Source: Romanomermis culicivorax (lineage: Eukaryota > Nematoda > Enoplea > Mermithida > Mermithidae). Taken from it: a stretch of 64,000 nucleotides of DNA. Location: contig CAWUHX010000158.1 in assembly GCA_963922205.1 (NCBI GenBank), forward strand, positions 1 through 64,000, in the 5' to 3' direction. Shown here piece by piece: positions 32,692-45,811 of this stretch (its first letter is position 1; each line of letters begins with the position of its first letter). The notes under the pieces were generated by a model. That model saw only the letters and a program-made list of their open reading frames with translations, ran no database searches and was not told where the DNA came from. A program made the position numbers and the translations under genes.

Positions 32692-33859
32692 GTAAGCATA
32701 CATATTATGACAAACACATGAACTTGCCGTCCTCTGTGCTGGGGAGTCCTCGAGAGCTTGAACAAAATTTGAAATTTTCCATTTTTCTGCATTTTATGTT
32801 ATGAACATGCGATTCAAAATACCGTGGAGTAGAAGACACATAGGTCTATAATAAAGTATTCATTATATGCAGAAGGCAATTTTCAGAATTTGATATTATG
32901 AAACAAGTTTCCCAATTTCGTACTTTACGCTTAGATCGTCAAAAAGTGGTGGAAAAAGCCGATAATGCAAATTGGAGCTTTTTTGGCACCTTCCCAGCAG
33001 GTGCCGGAGAATTTTTTCTTCATTTTTGTAGGCGCTAATGTCCAACATATTTTGCTTGAACTCACGTCCGATTTGCCTGCCATTTTCGAAGTTGTAAAGA
33101 TTTGCACAAACTATAGTCATTCAAATATTTTTTGAATCAGAATCAATCTCTAACCAAAATCTACTACTAGGTTTTGGCTAGAGATTTGAAGCAGGTGATT
33201 TATGTGGAGGACAAAGCAAAGGCCATGACTTACCCGACAGACACTAATGATCCGAATTTTCAGCAGGAAAGTGATTTATTCCAAACTTGTTGGTTCAAAA
33301 ATTTGTCATTGTGTGAACTCTCTTAGTTATGCCCGACCACATTGTTCCAAATCGAATTGTTGAAATTAGTTTTAAACATTCATAGCATGAATGCTCAATA
33401 TTATTGCTTTGATATAAATATTTGGACAGTTTTTACATCTCTGACATGCTAATCAGCTGTACAAGGCCTGGCCAATAACTTGTGTCTTTCCAAATGACTA
33501 TGAAAGCATACTACTAATTTCCTGATCTAGTCTTGCTGCATCTGCAATTGCAAAATATACCAAACTGGTATGGAGGCCTCAGATGCTAATACATCATGTG
33601 CCTAGCGTAGGCAGAAAAATTCACGCCCAAAAGATCTAACAGGTCCAAAATGAAAGTTCAAGAACTACTGCGGTAGGAAAAAGTTCAAGAACGCAAAAAG
33701 TAGTATAGTTCGGCCTCCTGGATCCCAATGTTATGAGATAGGTAATCTTTAAAGATAGGTAGAAAAAGTTGTCATCAACTACGTGGTTATGTGACCAGTA
33801 GTCGTTGTTTTTGCCATGAGGGCGTTTCTGTGGCGGTGGGTGCATCTGAGCTCGCCTGA

Positions 33860-34000
33860 CGTGGACCACTACCAGGTTTCTAAAGCCACCAAGATTTCTA
33901 CTGCCACTGAGATCGGTGCAGCCACCAATGTCACTACAGTTACCAATATCGTTACAGCACATCAGGGCCAATACAGCCGCTGAGATCACTACAACCAAGC
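33860..34000 (+). repeat. degenerate minisatellite related to 3630-3815
   Basis: Irregular ~18-21-bp units of the form ACTACAGCCACCAAGAT, recognisably akin to the array at 3630-3815 but more diverged. Confidence 0.6.
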
Positions 34001-34297
34001 AATCATACCAAAATCAGGGTTAGCCTCTCCTCAAACCTGAACTTCAAAAGGTAAAGCACAACCATATTCTGCAACTTTATGAATTTTATCTAAATCCAGT
34101 CAGTGATTTACTAAAAATCTTATCTCTGTAGATAAGAAAATTTCTCTCCCAAAGTAGCTCTCGTAAAATCTCCAATATCTTTTCTGGAAACTTCTGCATG
34201 CTTGATGATGAGAGGAAAGTCAGCATACATGTCTTTCAAATGTTGTGAAGTATGTATATCTGGAGCCATCCAGAACAGACATGGTCATTGGGATTTC

Positions 34298-34460
34298 CTT
34301 TGTTGTCAATAATACTTATTTTTAAAACAGTAGATCGACAAAGTATTTTATTACTTTTAAAAAGCCAATAAAAATATCAACAAAAGATTATAATTAACAA
34401 TGAACGAACAGTGGACTAAAAATGTATGGAAAACTCTTTATAAGTTTACTTTTTGCATGG
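34298..34460 (+). repeat. direct repeat, copy 1
   Basis: Shares TTGTCAATAATACTT, TTTTAAAAAG and CTCTTTATAAGTTTACTTTT with 36100-36262, 1.8 kb downstream. Confidence 0.7.
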
Positions 34461-36099
34461 TAAATGACCATAGCAATCATTAATGATACTAACATCGGTC
34501 TTGTCTTTGGACATTGTGCAGTTGCAATGACATTTGGATCAATTGATCTCGAATCAACGACAGTTTCTGATTCTGTTCAACAAACAACGACTGCTTGATT
34601 TTGATCGGACAAAATTGAAGTCTAAATACATGGAAAAGCATCTATTCTGTGGGTACTGCTACGATTTGATGTGAAGTGAACTTTCATTCCTGTTTCTGCC
34701 TTCTATCCTTTGACACACAATGCTCTGTTATGATTCCCTTGAGAATATACACATGGTCTATTGACTTGACAATTTGAAACAATGTGAACTGATTTTAAAC
34801 AATAACATAGATTTTGATCTCGAGTTATCTGCTCATGAGCGTGTACAAGAAGCTCTGATCATTAAAATGATTTCCCATACAAAAACTGCATGTGGCTCTT
34901 GTTTTGTCGTGAATATCAGACCGGTTTTGATTCAAAAATTTGCTTCCAGATTTCAGGTAATATGATGAGAATGTTTGGAAAGTATCTGCTTTCCCACAAA
35001 AATTTTGATTATGATTCTGTGGTCTAGCATTTTAAATTCGAAAAATTTATTTTTAATCAGTTTCCTCTAGATAACCTGGAGGTAATGAATATGTAATGTG
35101 TCCCTTCCCTAGTAGTCACTAAACTGCTCAAATGATCCGGTGACTTAAACATTTCCCATGAAAAGCTGGTGTGGAAATTTTTCTAATACCGTTGTTGCTA
35201 GAGTTGGCTGTCCATATTTTCACCAAGAGAAGACAGTTGATGACAAACTCTCACTGTAGCCTCGAGATTATGATGCAAGTCACTGGTTTTTTTATAAAAC
35301 TTGAATCTTTCTCAGTTCAACAGAAGAGAAGTCTTTTAATGATGTTTGAATCTGCGAAACAATTTTCCAAAATGTCAATAGGCACACTGTAAGTATTTTC
35401 CAGAGTGTACTTAAGAGATAATTAAGTTTCAGTAAAGGTGGTATGACTTGATAATAGACTGCAGACCTGAAGGAATCATAAAATTCCATCTACCTGAGTG
35501 GACCTCCATGATATACAGGCAACTTGAGATTTGGTAATGAATACTAGACAAGTTTTAATCTTTAGAAGTGCTAGTTACTGTCTGAATTGGGTTGATCATC
35601 CTGTAACCAAAACTGAGGCTAGACTGGGAACTCTGAAAAAATTTCTTTGTTTCCAAGAGTTTGGATTCTAAATTTGTGATTGTTTCATGTCCATCTAGCA
35701 TGACTTTTAAAAAATTGACAGAATCGCTGGTCATTCTCAATTGATAATAATTGAAAAGTCAGTTATCTCTGTAAATTTTTGCCATTTTCGATTCTTTACT
35801 GTAGACATATCAACACACGACTTTGTATGCTTAATGAAATTGTCTATTGTGAGGCAAATGCTTTTTAGGTCTTGTGAGGTAAATGCCTTTTAGGTCTTCT
35901 CTTTCTCCATCCCTGTAACCATCAAACTTAATGCCTAGGTCTATATTTTTTAACTCCATCGAACAAGTCTGTAGCCTTTTTGATACTAGAATAATAAGCT
36001 GTCTGATGGGACAGAAACACGAATAAGCCTGATTCTGATTTTTTTGTCATGATTCAGAGTGACGTAAGTGCAGCTTATATAGTTTCGCCGACTATTTTC

Positions 36100-36262
36100 T
36101 TGTCAATAATACTTTTAAAAGAGTAAATGGACAAAAGTACTTCAGTATTTTTAAAAAGGTAATAAAAATATATATAAAATTTATTATTAAAAATAGCAGA
36201 ACAACGTAAGAAAATCGTACAGAACACATACTCTTTATATGTTTACTTTTCGCAAGCTAAAC
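36100..36262 (+). repeat. direct repeat, copy 2
   Basis: Diverged partner of 34298-34460. Confidence 0.7.
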
Positions 36263-38221
36263 GTAACTTTTTTGGTAAAGGAAAGTTTGATCAGGCTAAA
36301 ATTTTTGATTTTTCGCTCAGGAGAAATGGGAGAAAGTTATTTGGAAACTTGTCTGAAACAAAAAACCTTAATCTGGTCACAGGAAAAATTGAAGCAACAA
36401 CAAAAAAACAATTCTATTGGATTTTAGCAACATTTATCCAGTGTTGAAAAAAACGAACTGTTGTATTATGCCATTTTCTTCTCCAAATAATTATGAGATT
36501 ATTGCTTACAGCTATCAGGCCAGCTTCATTTTCAAGACACTTTCTATTGTTCTTCCCAGGATCTTGCTCATAACCTATGCAAGCAAGTCTAGATTTGCCA
36601 GTTTCTGCACTAGTGGCATACAGTTTTAGTTTTATGACAGTTTCCACCTACAAAAAAACATTTTTTGCCCTGTTACGCTGATGTTGGATATATAAACCTG
36701 ACTTAGGTACCAGATTTATATTCAAACCATTCAACTGCCATTGAGTTTAGTAGCCTTTTTTCTGTGAAACTTTCAATTTTCCATGTTGATCTTGTGATCA
36801 AAATATCCTGTAGGAGTGAGCTTTAATTGAGCCCACAGGTTTAGAACATTTACGTCCACAATGATGGCCTTGACTAGTTTTTTTCTGGATACCCTCTAAT
36901 AAGAGTCCTGACTTTAGAAGTTCGTTGAGTCATGACTATAGAGAGCCCTCCAGTCATAATAGCTTTGGAATCGTTGTACAAATGTTCAGTTTTCTCAGTG
37001 AATAAACTAAATTTGGTACCTGTAATACCTTTAAATAAATACTTTTTTGGTAACTCCAGGGAAAGAACTCTAAAAAAATCAATGTCAAATTTTGACGAAT
37101 ACAAATTAACCATATTCAGACAAGCTTAGTGAAAAGCTTCAACATCTAGCTTGCTGTAGAAAGCCAAATATTCCATTACATTTTTCATATTGAGCTGGTT
37201 CCGATATACTTTGCATTGTGCATGATTTTTCAGCTAACTATAAAATCTTTTCATAGGAGGAAGTTGTGTTTTAAAAATTTTTCTCAAAAGAGTCAAGATA
37301 TTCGAATTAAAAAATTGCTTTAATCAGTGAAGCTCTGCAAACTTTAAAAAATTCGTCCAAATTGAAACCAGGTGTGTGGTAATGTACTATTAAAGAAACT
37401 TCAGAGCATGTCTAGAGTAGGAAATAAGTTGTGTTTTACTAGATTTCTATCATATTTCCCAGAATTAGACCCAAGGCAAGTCAGATGAGTGCAGTAGTTA
37501 TAAAAAGGTTTCTCTCGGTTCAGTGAGGTAGTTTAGTAGCCACTTCTTGTGTGCCAGTTAGGTTTTTATAAACTGTCCAGATATGCCTTAGATTCAGATA
37601 TTTTAGTTTCCTACTGGAGAAAGAACACCTTGTAATGTTTTAGCAAAATATCTGTTTAGATTTTTGAAACTCACTCCAGGTGAGATGTTATCATTTTTAT
37701 TAAGTAATCAGGATATGTATTCACAAAGCACACTGTTTCAAATCCTGGCACATGTGTTTGGTTGGTAAGCCTAATTTCTACTGAAGCCCCGAATAACAGG
37801 GAGGTACTCTCAATATTCAATATTTTCTATACATTCTTCTAGAAGCTAAAAAAAAGCCGGAACAAGTTTCCTTTTGTGACAGTATAGAGATTTTGTAAAA
37901 ATTTTGGACGGATTCTGATGAATACTACTATTCACTTTTTTTACAGTATGTCAAGTGAACAATCGGTGCGTTACGTTGTGGGCTTTGGTACAAAAATTCG
38001 GGATGGATCTGGCAGGTGATTGGTTTCACTCATTCACATGACTGCTCTTAGTCAAAGTGACGGGATCACACTCAGGATGTGGGAGGATTTTCTGAATCGT
38101 GTCCTGAATTCATTAGCATCACCAAGGTTCATATTTCTTAGAACACGAATAAACTTATGTTGTTCAAGGTTAAAAGTGGAAAATAGTTTAAACAAACTTT
38201 TCAGAAAAAGGCCAATATTTT

Positions 38222-39055
38222 TGTCAGAGGGTCAATTCCTCTGACCTTTGGTCCTCTAATTACATCATTTCATTTTCTAAAGTTTCTTTAGTGCTAAAGT
38301 GTTTTCATTTATTCTCAGGTAAACAAACCGATAAAACGGTTTGTGTCACTCATATTTTTGGTCTAAAATAAACAAATGGTTGGCGCAAATGTTTTGCATA
38401 TCACTTGCAGGTCGATGTTAGACGCGCGACAGCGCTTTTATTCATTCTCGTTTTTTCTTATTATTATTATTGTGGAAAATATTCTCGTCTGGAGACTCGC
38501 CTCTCCCTTGTGTATTATTGGCGTCTGCAACGTAGCATTCGGACGCTGTGTTATTTGGACGGTGGTGACGAAGGAAAGGATCATCGTTTTGTTTATTTGT
38601 ATTTCGTGATACGCGCCGCGGGCGAATTTGAGTAGTAACGCGGCCTGAGACGTTTTCGACGTTTCCCCTTTGAGGAAAGGAACCAGTGAGTGGTTGTTTG
38701 AGTTAGTTTACTTATTTTTGGTAGAGTTTCAGCTTAGGCCGTGGCCTGAGAGATCCCATTGGCCCTGTGGCTCGTTGCTCAGGGACAAGTCAGAAGGATC
38801 AGTCGACTAGGGAGGTTGTTGGCGTTAGTGTTTATATTTTCGGCACTCTGCACCTTTGTTTCGTACTTACATTCCTCATTGTATTCCACTACCTGTTGTG
38901 TTTTGCTCACCAATAAACGTTCACGTACATCAAGTCTCAACTCACTGCAGTAGGAGTGAAATTAGTACCGGGTTAGCGTCAGGGGCCGTACCAGATTGGA
39001 TCTCCCAAGAACCGCAGGTAGGCAGCCGAGGGCATACGAGCACCACAATACGACA
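38222..39055 (+). repeat. 5' LTR of element 2
   Basis: Starts TGTCAGAGGGTC and ends AATACGACA. An AATAAA polyadenylation signal lies at 38912-38917. Small open frames inside it recur in the 3' LTR and are not genes. Confidence 0.95.
38912..38917 (+). promoter_or_regulatory. polyadenylation signal in 5' LTR
   Basis: AATAAA about 140 bp from the LTR end; the copy that would act on element transcripts is at 51734-51739 in the 3' LTR. Confidence 0.55.
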
Positions 39056-39075
39056 TTGGTGACCGGTACAGCTAC
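39056..39075 (+). other. primer-binding site of element 2
   Basis: TTGGTGACCGGTACAGCTAC directly follows the 5' LTR. TGGTGACC is a common Metaviridae primer-binding start (complement of a tRNA CCA end). The tRNA was not identified. Confidence 0.65.
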
Positions 39076-39086
39076 AAAGGTAAAAG

Positions 39087-39587
39087 ATGAAGAAAGTATC
39101 GAAGCCGAAATTAACGATAAGGAAGCAACCTGGACGGCGGCCGAAAGTAACATTATCGCAAACGGAATTGACTAAAGAGGATCACGATGAACGAATGGCA
39201 AATATGGAAGCAACGATCGAACAAGTAGCAAAGAAATTTGTGAATTCACCCGATGACAGCAACAAAGATCAGACTATTGACGCAGAGACATATGATTATG
39301 CGGATCAGGGGATACAGACGTCCTCTGGTTCAGTGTCATCCTTCGAGAAGATTAATGTAACTCCGAAAACGAATGTGGTATCATTTCATAATTCGAAATA
39401 TACGCCTACAATACCGGAAATCGACGCAAAGGTGGGTATCGAAACGAAACCAAGGAATGAAACCGAAAGACCGACGAAAGGAAATTTGCAGGATGTGGCC
39501 ACTTTAGCCATCCTGGAATCAATGCAAAGAGCAGTTGATAAATCAGCAAATGCCGTTAATGTGGAAAGAACGAAAGCAGCGCTCTGA
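39087..39587 (+). CDS. Gag N-terminal segment (element 2), ends at TGA
   Basis: The ATG at 39087 is 31 bp after the LTR and opens a Lys/Arg-rich start followed by a hydrophilic region. At 39585-39587 a TGA interrupts it, but the same frame continues to a second TGA at 39654-39656 and then into the long ORF at 39687. Both stops sit in a Glu/Gln/Arg-rich coiled-coil-like stretch and share the context TGA GAA CAR. The original product is therefore most simply one Gag-Pol polyprotein from 39087 to 45110. Confidence 0.8.
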   Translation: MKKVSKPKLTIRKQPGRRPKVTLSQTELTKEDHDERMANMEATIEQVAKKFVNSPDDSNKDQTIDAETYDYADQGIQTSSGSVSSFEKINVTPKTNVVSFHNSKYTPTIPEIDAKVGIETKPRNETERPTKGNLQDVATLAILESMQRAVDKSANAVNVERTKAAL

Positions 39588-39686
39588 GAACAAGAAATAT
39601 TAGAGCAACTTATGCAAGAAAGAGCAGAGAGAAAATTATTGGAAGAAAGGTTATGAGAACAGGATCAACAAAATGCGAGAAAGATA

Positions 39687-42600
39687 ATGGAAGAGGTCGA
39701 AAAACAAATGCGAGAATTGATGAGGAAAACGGACAAGAAGCTCGATGAAAGAATATCGAATTATGAAAATGCAGAAATACTTCAGTCTGAACCGGTTAAA
39801 GACCATTTAGACAGAAGTTTAGAGAGAAAATTAAATTGGTTTGAAAATCATCTTGCCCAGGCACAGGCTCAAGGCGCACAATATCGAAGGATGGAAGATG
39901 AAATACCAACGACGTCATGGAATCGCGGAATGGAACAACCTGTGTCTGGAAGTATAAATCGAAATCCGCAAGATTATGGACGATATTGTGAAGATCCCGA
40001 GAAAAGAATCAAGATAATTTTGGGTCGAATGAAGAATAAAGAAATATTGGATAAAATGGAGGCCGCAGAGATACTCAATTTTTTCGCCTGTTTGGAAGGC
40101 ACATTCAAGCCTGAAGATACGGAAGACCTTAGAATTGAAGTACTTTGGCGATGTTGCGATTTTGAAACTTCGACATACGTGGATAAAAATAGTAGCTATG
40201 AAGAAGGAAAAGCGAGTGTGATTAGAATGATTGCTCCCAAAATGGACACTCCTGCACTTAGAAGGGAGTTACATGATATGAAAAAACGAAAAGGGGAGAC
40301 GACAAAGGATTTTTTACACCGAATAAAAACTTATGTTCATTTATTAAATTACGAAAAAACGGAAAATGAACGGAATAGAATTGTTATCGAAACGTATTTT
40401 CACAAAGCTCCAGTTTACGTCCAAACTCGAATGGAGGGTCGGCTTCACGAATTCAAAAATATCGCCTCTTTGGCGGAATTCGTAAACAAATTGAAAGCCG
40501 ATACGACGGCCTGGAAGGAATTTAGCGAGGACCAAGAAGACGGCGAAGATGATCGGTTGAATAGAGTCTATGAAAATAAAAGATTTAATAATTTACAATT
40601 TCGGCCGCAGGATAGTAATACAGGTCAACAGCAACAGATTATACGGCCTCAGCAAATTTTCCCGCCACCACCAGCATTTCAAACCCCTTTGTCTCAACAG
40701 GATATTATGAAAATGGTTAATGAAGCAATTAGGAGTCAGGGCCCTCCAACTCTTAATCGTTGGGGAGTCAATAATAATCCTAATAATGTACCATATAATA
40801 ACAACTTACCTGGTAGAACTTTGGGAAATCCGTATCGTCGACCATATTGTACATACCACAAATCGAATAGTCATTCGTCTGAAAATTGTTTTATCCTGCA
40901 CCCGGAATTGATCCAACCAACGGATCAAGGGAGGTCGTGGAATCGCGGCAATAATTTTTATAATCGAAATTTTGACCATCGCCGCGGCTTTGTAAATCGT
41001 GGAAGAGCAGGATTTGCTAATTTCGGCCAACGGGTGCCATATCACAATAATAACGTCGAGCATAATCCGAATGTGGCATATTATTACCGCCAAAATAGCG
41101 CCCCACAGCCACCGCCAAATGTTGTACCAGTAACACCATCGCAACCAGTGAATAACCCTCCGAATAATTCCGTAAATGTTATAAATTCGCAAGAGGCTAA
41201 AAAACAAGATAAGCCGGAAATTATAGCATTAGATGGAGTTTTGATAGAGAATTACGAGTTAGGCTTGGGGAACGTTATCAATTCTACTTCAGAAACGAAG
41301 CCTAGACTCGCCAATGATAACGAGCACCTATTTTTGGAAAATTTTCGCAAATGTCAACCGTTATTGATACCCGTTAGGATACGCCGAGAAGAATTTAAAG
41401 CCCTAATCGATACGGGAGCGCAATCTAGCTTCATGAGGACAGATACAGCGTCCAGGCTACTGAATACGCCCAAGACAAAATTCCCTATCTTAAATTCAGT
41501 AGTAACAGCCGTCGGAAAACGAGTAACAACATATGGGCCTACATTTGTGTACGTTGGAACCGGTTTTGGAAATTTTCTGGCCAGATTCGCATTACTAGAT
41601 AACCTAAATGAAGGTATTATATTGGGTCTAGATTTTCTAACCCATCCTAGTATACAGGCGTCTATCGATTTTCGAAACGGCCACATACGCCTAGCAAATG
41701 TAGAGAAACAAATTATTAGTGAGACATTATTCGACGATGCGCAAATACCGTCCCGTTTACCGATCCCTACGAATCCAATGGTTCTGGATTACGTACCTCT
41801 ACAAGAGGAAGTCAAAGAAGAAGATCTACCTGAATTAGAAAGTGACGAGGATCAAGAACAAGTGATGCGAATTACTGAAATGAACGAAGAAACCTTTATT
41901 TGGACAAAAAACGGGACATATATTCCCCCAAATACCACTTCTTTTGTGCAAGCTGTGGTTTGGCCACAGAAAGATTGGGCAAAGGGTCCCATAGTGGTAG
42001 AAGAGACGGGGAAAGATACCTTATTTGACGTCGATGCCTCAATTGTGGACGCTAGAGACAACAATTTTCGTATCCTACTCATAAATGAGACAAACAAGGG
42101 AATCAAACTGCGTAGCAACGAGTTGATAGCCAAGTCCAAAACGAAGTTCGTAGGGCCAGAATTTGACGAAAAAATACATCAACTGCAATCAGAGCCTCGA
42201 ACTCAATGGCAAATCGAACCAGAATTCGTCAAAATTGTTACGCAGTTGGTAAAGGAATCGAGTGTCGATAGAGAAGGAAAACAACAGCTTATGAATGTCT
42301 TACTCAAGCATAGGCACGCATTCAGCATGAAGAGCGATCCTTTAACAATGACCCACGAAGCAGAACACAAGATCGATACAGGAGACGCGTTACCTGTCCA
42401 AAAACACTACTGGAGAGCTCCAATTATGCAAAGAGATATAATTCGAGAACATGTGAAGGATATGATGGAGAAAGGCGTCATCGAGCCTTCTAGAACCCCT
42501 TGGGCTGCGCCATTGTTTTTAGTAGGCAAAAAAGATGGCACATGGAGACCAGTAGTCGACTACAGAGGAATCAATCAAGTGACGAAAGACGATAAATTTC

Positions 42601-45110
42601 CGATACCGCGAATCGATGATTATTTAGACGCCCTAGGAGGAGCACGGTACTTTTCCACATTGGATTTAAAGTCTGGGTATTGGCAGGTACCGATGCACTC
42701 TGAATCAAAAGAAAAAACAGCATTTATATGTCAAGAAGGTTTGTTCCAGTTCAAGGTGATGCCGTTTGGTTTAAAGAATGCTCCCGCGGAATTTCAACGA
42801 CTAATGGAACGAATTTTATACCCATACGTATGGAAAATATGCCTAGTATATATCGACGATGTTATAATTTTTTCAAAAACCGTCGAAGAGCATATAGAAA
42901 ATTTGGAGACAATATTTCGATGTCTAACAAACGCGAACCTCACGCTAAAACCTGACAAATGTTCCTTTATGCCAGCCAGTGTGAAATTTTTAGGCCACAT
43001 ATTGGACAAGAACGGAATGTCAGTCGATCCACAAAAGATAGAAGCTGTAAAAAATTTCGAAGTACCTAAATCCATCAAGCAGCTGCAAAAGTTCTTGGGA
43101 TTAGTGCAGTGGTCTAAACGTTTCATTCACAATTTAGCCTTTATCGCCCAGCCCTTATTTAAAGCCCTCGCAAAGAAAAATAGGAAGGAAAAGTTTGAAC
43201 TTTCAGAGGAGCAGTTAGCAGCTTTTGAAAGTGTAAAGAATGCCCTAATGACGGCACCCTTCCTCCGATATCCAGTATTCGACGGATCGGCAAGATTTGT
43301 AATTCAAACGGATGCATCAGGAACGGCAATAGGGGCAATTTTGTATCAGGAAACGGAAAATGATCGATGGACAATAGCTTACTTGAGTCGAGTTTTAAAC
43401 GACGCGGAAACAAGGTATTCAACGACAGAAAGAGAATGTTTGGCAGTAGTTTACGGGTTCAAGCAGTATAGGCACTACGTGATGGGGTTTAGGGTCACAA
43501 TCAGGACAGACCATAAACCACTCACGTGGCTCTCCGCAGAGAAGCAGCAAAATCAAAGGTTGTTAAAATGGGCTTTATATCTTGGTCAATTCAATTATGC
43601 ATTCGAATACGTAGCCAGACGTGAAAACGCCTTCGCGGATTTCTTATCACGATCCGAAGAAAAGGAAAAGATTCGAAATAAGAGACAAGAAACAAAGGAA
43701 GAAATCGAAGAGGAGAAGTTCAGTACGGAACCTGAATGCATGGCAGTAACTCGAGCCATGACGAGGCAAATGCTTGAACCCGAGACTCAAGAGACATTCA
43801 TTGATCCCCCACCGCCGACCCAACAAGAAATAGATCAAACACCGAAAGAAGTGAAAAAAGATTCCGAATTATTCTCCCTGGAATTAGTTAAGAAACAACA
43901 ACAATTGGATCCGAAGTTGGTGGACATTTTTCGGAACGTTGGTGAAAATAGTTCGAAAAAATACTTTAATAGTTTTCACTTGGAAAACGGAGTATTATAC
44001 CGCGAAAATGCCCATGGAAAAAGCCAACTAGTAATCCCATCAAGACTTAGACACCTCATCTTACATCAATATCACGGCGATACATTAATGGGGCACCAGG
44101 GAATAGATAGAATTATAGCCGCGATAGGAAACAAATTTTGGTGGCCAAATATGGAAAACGACATTATTAAATGGATAAAATCCTGCGTCGTTTGCCAACT
44201 GTGCCGCCCCATAGCAAATCCGATCCAACCGCTTAACCCAATACCCGTCTCGTACCCGTGGGAAATAGTAGCAACCGATGTGGTCAGTATTTCGCCCCTT
44301 CGAGAAAAAAGACCATACGTTATTGTATTTATGGACTATTTCACGAAATGGGTCGGCATCCCAGATCAAAAGGCCGATACGATAGTGAAAGCGTTTATGG
44401 AGAAGGTCATTTATACGCACGGAACACCGAAACATTTGCTGAGTGACCAAGGCTCAGCATACATGTCCGAGTTAATGCGCAACGTGTGCGATCTCTTAAA
44501 AATAAAGAAAATAAATACAACACCATACCACCCGCAATGCAATGGTATGGTGGAGAGATTCAATAGAACGTTAATAGAACAAATTAGGAGAGTCGCAATA
44601 ACCGACCCGGACGATTGGCCACACTATCTCGAGCAAATTTTATTTGCGTATCGGATTACGCCGCACAAAACAACGAAAAATTCCCCCCATAGCCTACTGT
44701 ACGGACACGAGGCAAGGTTTCAATTGGATAATGAGATAGCGAGGCCAATAATTATCCAGAATAATTACGACACCTACAGATACATGTTAACGGAGCATCT
44801 CCTTAACACGTATAAAATCATAAATGAAAATCATGAAAAATCCGCGGCCGAAAGAAAACTACAGTACGATAAGAGGGCTCGCGAAAAGACGTTCCAAATG
44901 GGAGAACTTGTTCTCTACCAGAAGGGAATTATCAAAGGAAAGGCCGACACAACAAACGACGGTCCGTATGAAGTAATTGAGACATCGAATTTAGAAAAAA
45001 ATGTCATAAAAATACGTCGCGCTGGGAAACCAGATTCACGCGTACAAATAGTTTCTGTAAATCGCGTAATGCCTTTTGTTACGCGAACGCCCGATTTTTA
45101 CTGTAACTAA
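39687..45110 (+). CDS. Gag-Pol polyprotein (element 2)
   Basis: 1,807 codons. Residues 1-~70 continue the coiled coil, and ~90-290 form the Gag capsid-type helical region. A Gln/Pro/Asn-rich linker precedes a variant zinc knuckle, C-x2-H-x4-H-x4-C, at ~387-400. Retropepsin DTGA is at ~574. RT spans ~915-1110 with active site YIDD at ~1055. RNase H has [13 protein letters not shown] (~1207) and [10 protein letters not shown]. Integrase has an HHCC zinc region from ~1460, core Asp ~1529, Asp ~1587 and Glu ~1622, then a GPY/F module at ~1759. All catalytic motifs are intact, and gag and pol are not separated by a frameshift. Confidence 0.97.
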   Translation: MEEVEKQMRELMRKTDKKLDERISNYENAEILQSEPVKDHLDRSLERKLNWFENHLAQAQAQGAQYRRMEDEIPTTSWNRGMEQPVSGSINRNPQDYGRYCEDPEKRIKIILGRMKNKEILDKMEAAEILNFFACLEGTFKPEDTEDLRIEVLWRCCDFETSTYVDKNSSYEEGKASVIRMIAPKMDTPALRRELHDMKKRKGETTKDFLHRIKTYVHLLNYEKTENERNRIVIETYFHKAPVYVQTRMEGRLHEFKNIASLAEFVNKLKADTTAWKEFSEDQEDGEDDRLNRVYENKRFNNLQFRPQDSNTGQQQQIIRPQQIFPPPPAFQTPLSQQDIMKMVNEAIRSQGPPTLNRWGVNNNPNNVPYNNNLPGRTLGNPYRRPYCTYHKSNSHSSENCFILHPELIQPTDQGRSWNRGNNFYNRNFDHRRGFVNRGRAGFANFGQRVPYHNNNVEHNPNVAYYYRQNSAPQPPPNVVPVTPSQPVNNPPNNSVNVINSQEAKKQDKPEIIALDGVLIENYELGLGNVINSTSETKPRLANDNEHLFLENFRKCQPLLIPVRIRREEFKALIDTGAQSSFMRTDTASRLLNTPKTKFPILNSVVTAVGKRVTTYGPTFVYVGTGFGNFLARFALLDNLNEGIILGLDFLTHPSIQASIDFRNGHIRLANVEKQIISETLFDDAQIPSRLPIPTNPMVLDYVPLQEEVKEEDLPELESDEDQEQVMRITEMNEETFIWTKNGTYIPPNTTSFVQAVVWPQKDWAKGPIVVEETGKDTLFDVDASIVDARDNNFRILLINETNKGIKLRSNELIAKSKTKFVGPEFDEKIHQLQSEPRTQWQIEPEFVKIVTQLVKESSVDREGKQQLMNVLLKHRHAFSMKSDPLTMTHEAEHKIDTGDALPVQKHYWRAPIMQRDIIREHVKDMMEKGVIEPSRTPWAAPLFLVGKKDGTWRPVVDYRGINQVTKDDKFPIPRIDDYLDALGGARYFSTLDLKSGYWQVPMHSESKEKTAFICQEGLFQFKVMPFGLKNAPAEFQRLMERILYPYVWKICLVYIDDVIIFSKTVEEHIENLETIFRCLTNANLTLKPDKCSFMPASVKFLGHILDKNGMSVDPQKIEAVKNFEVPKSIKQLQKFLGLVQWSKRFIHNLAFIAQPLFKALAKKNRKEKFELSEEQLAAFESVKNALMTAPFLRYPVFDGSARFVIQTDASGTAIGAILYQETENDRWTIAYLSRVLNDAETRYSTTERECLAVVYGFKQYRHYVMGFRVTIRTDHKPLTWLSAEKQQNQRLLKWALYLGQFNYAFEYVARRENAFADFLSRSEEKEKIRNKRQETKEEIEEEKFSTEPECMAVTRAMTRQMLEPETQETFIDPPPPTQQEIDQTPKEVKKDSELFSLELVKKQQQLDPKLVDIFRNVGENSSKKYFNSFHLENGVLYRENAHGKSQLVIPSRLRHLILHQYHGDTLMGHQGIDRIIAAIGNKFWWPNMENDIIKWIKSCVVCQLCRPIANPIQPLNPIPVSYPWEIVATDVVSISPLREKRPYVIVFMDYFTKWVGIPDQKADTIVKAFMEKVIYTHGTPKHLLSDQGSAYMSELMRNVCDLLKIKKINTTPYHPQCNGMVERFNRTLIEQIRRVAITDPDDWPHYLEQILFAYRITPHKTTKNSPHSLLYGHEARFQLDNEIARPIIIQNNYDTYRYMLTEHLLNTYKIINENHEKSAAERKLQYDKRAREKTFQMGELVLYQKGIIKGKADTTNDGPYEVIETSNLEKNVIKIRRAGKPDSRVQIVSVNRVMPFVTRTPDFYCN

Positions 45111-45498
45111 CAATTCATTTTTATCGTTTTCGTTGTGCGTTTTGTTCGGATTAATTTTATGTGTATTTTCTAATTGTATTTTTTCTAACCTTTTCCCCTT
45201 TCTTCTTTTTCAATTTTTAATTGTACTGACTTATTTTTGGCAATTTTATGGCAAGTTTTAGGCATTTTCCAAAAAATTACAACGCCGGAAAATTTTTAAT
45301 GGGCGAAATAATATTTTTTCACGCACTCAGTGTGAAAAAATTAAATCTTAATAAGTCCCGGGAAAGTCTTCCCCGAATCATTGAAGTCGCGAAGCCGAGG
45401 AATTATGGAATTATTTTTTAGATTTCATTTGCAAAGCGTTAGTGTATTAGTAATTTTCGTCGATTGGAAATTTCAAGAAATTCGAATTCGAACGCGAT

Positions 45499-45583
45499 AT
45501 GGCAACGTCCAGTATCGTCGAAATTGATAGCACCTTCGGGCAGCCTCAAGATCGGCAAGATAATACGAATTTTCAACTTAGTA
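45499..45583 (+). CDS. predicted short AUG exon of ORF2 (element 2)
   Basis: ATG at 45499, 28 codons plus one base, ending at a consensus donor GTAAGTAT (45584). Unspliced, the frame runs on only briefly. Joined to an acceptor AG at 45810-45811, the single left-over base completes a codon in exactly the ORF2 frame, which lacks its own early AUG. This exon was too short to appear as an independent ORF. It is inferred from donor strength and phase match. Confidence 0.55.
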
Positions 45584-45811
45584 GTAAGTATCGGAAAGGT
45601 AGAATATATGTTGAAATTTTTCGGAATAGGACTCTAAGTTGACCGGCCGGCAATTTATATGCCGAGGATTTTGGGTGTTTGAGAGCCTGATCAACTCCCC
45701 TTCGTCCAAATTTATTTTTGTGCATTTGAGTCGTTTTTTTCGAAATTATTGTCAAAAATTGTAGTTAGAAAATTGTATGAAAATTTTAAGATTACAATGT
45801 TCGAAGATTAG
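45584..45811 (+). other. predicted intron of ORF2 (element 2)
   Basis: 228 bp, GTAAGTAT to GATTAG, AT-rich as expected for a small intron. A stop at 45787-45789 closes the ORF2 frame upstream, so ORF2 needs this or a similar splice, or a non-AUG start. Confidence 0.5.

Larger units (their letters stand above)
32692..38221. other. unassigned region
   Basis: 5.5 kb without a recognisable gene. It contains a degenerate minisatellite (33860-34000) and a direct repeat pair (34298-34460 and 36100-36262). Short frames at 35171-35392 and 36239-36647 show no domain, and the region may hold long introns or very old elements. Confidence 0.45.

Noticed and set aside
38376..39062. 60-77-codon ORFs in the LTRs of element 2 (repeated at 51198-51890)
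   Set aside because: Same reason; they overlap in several frames within the LTR.
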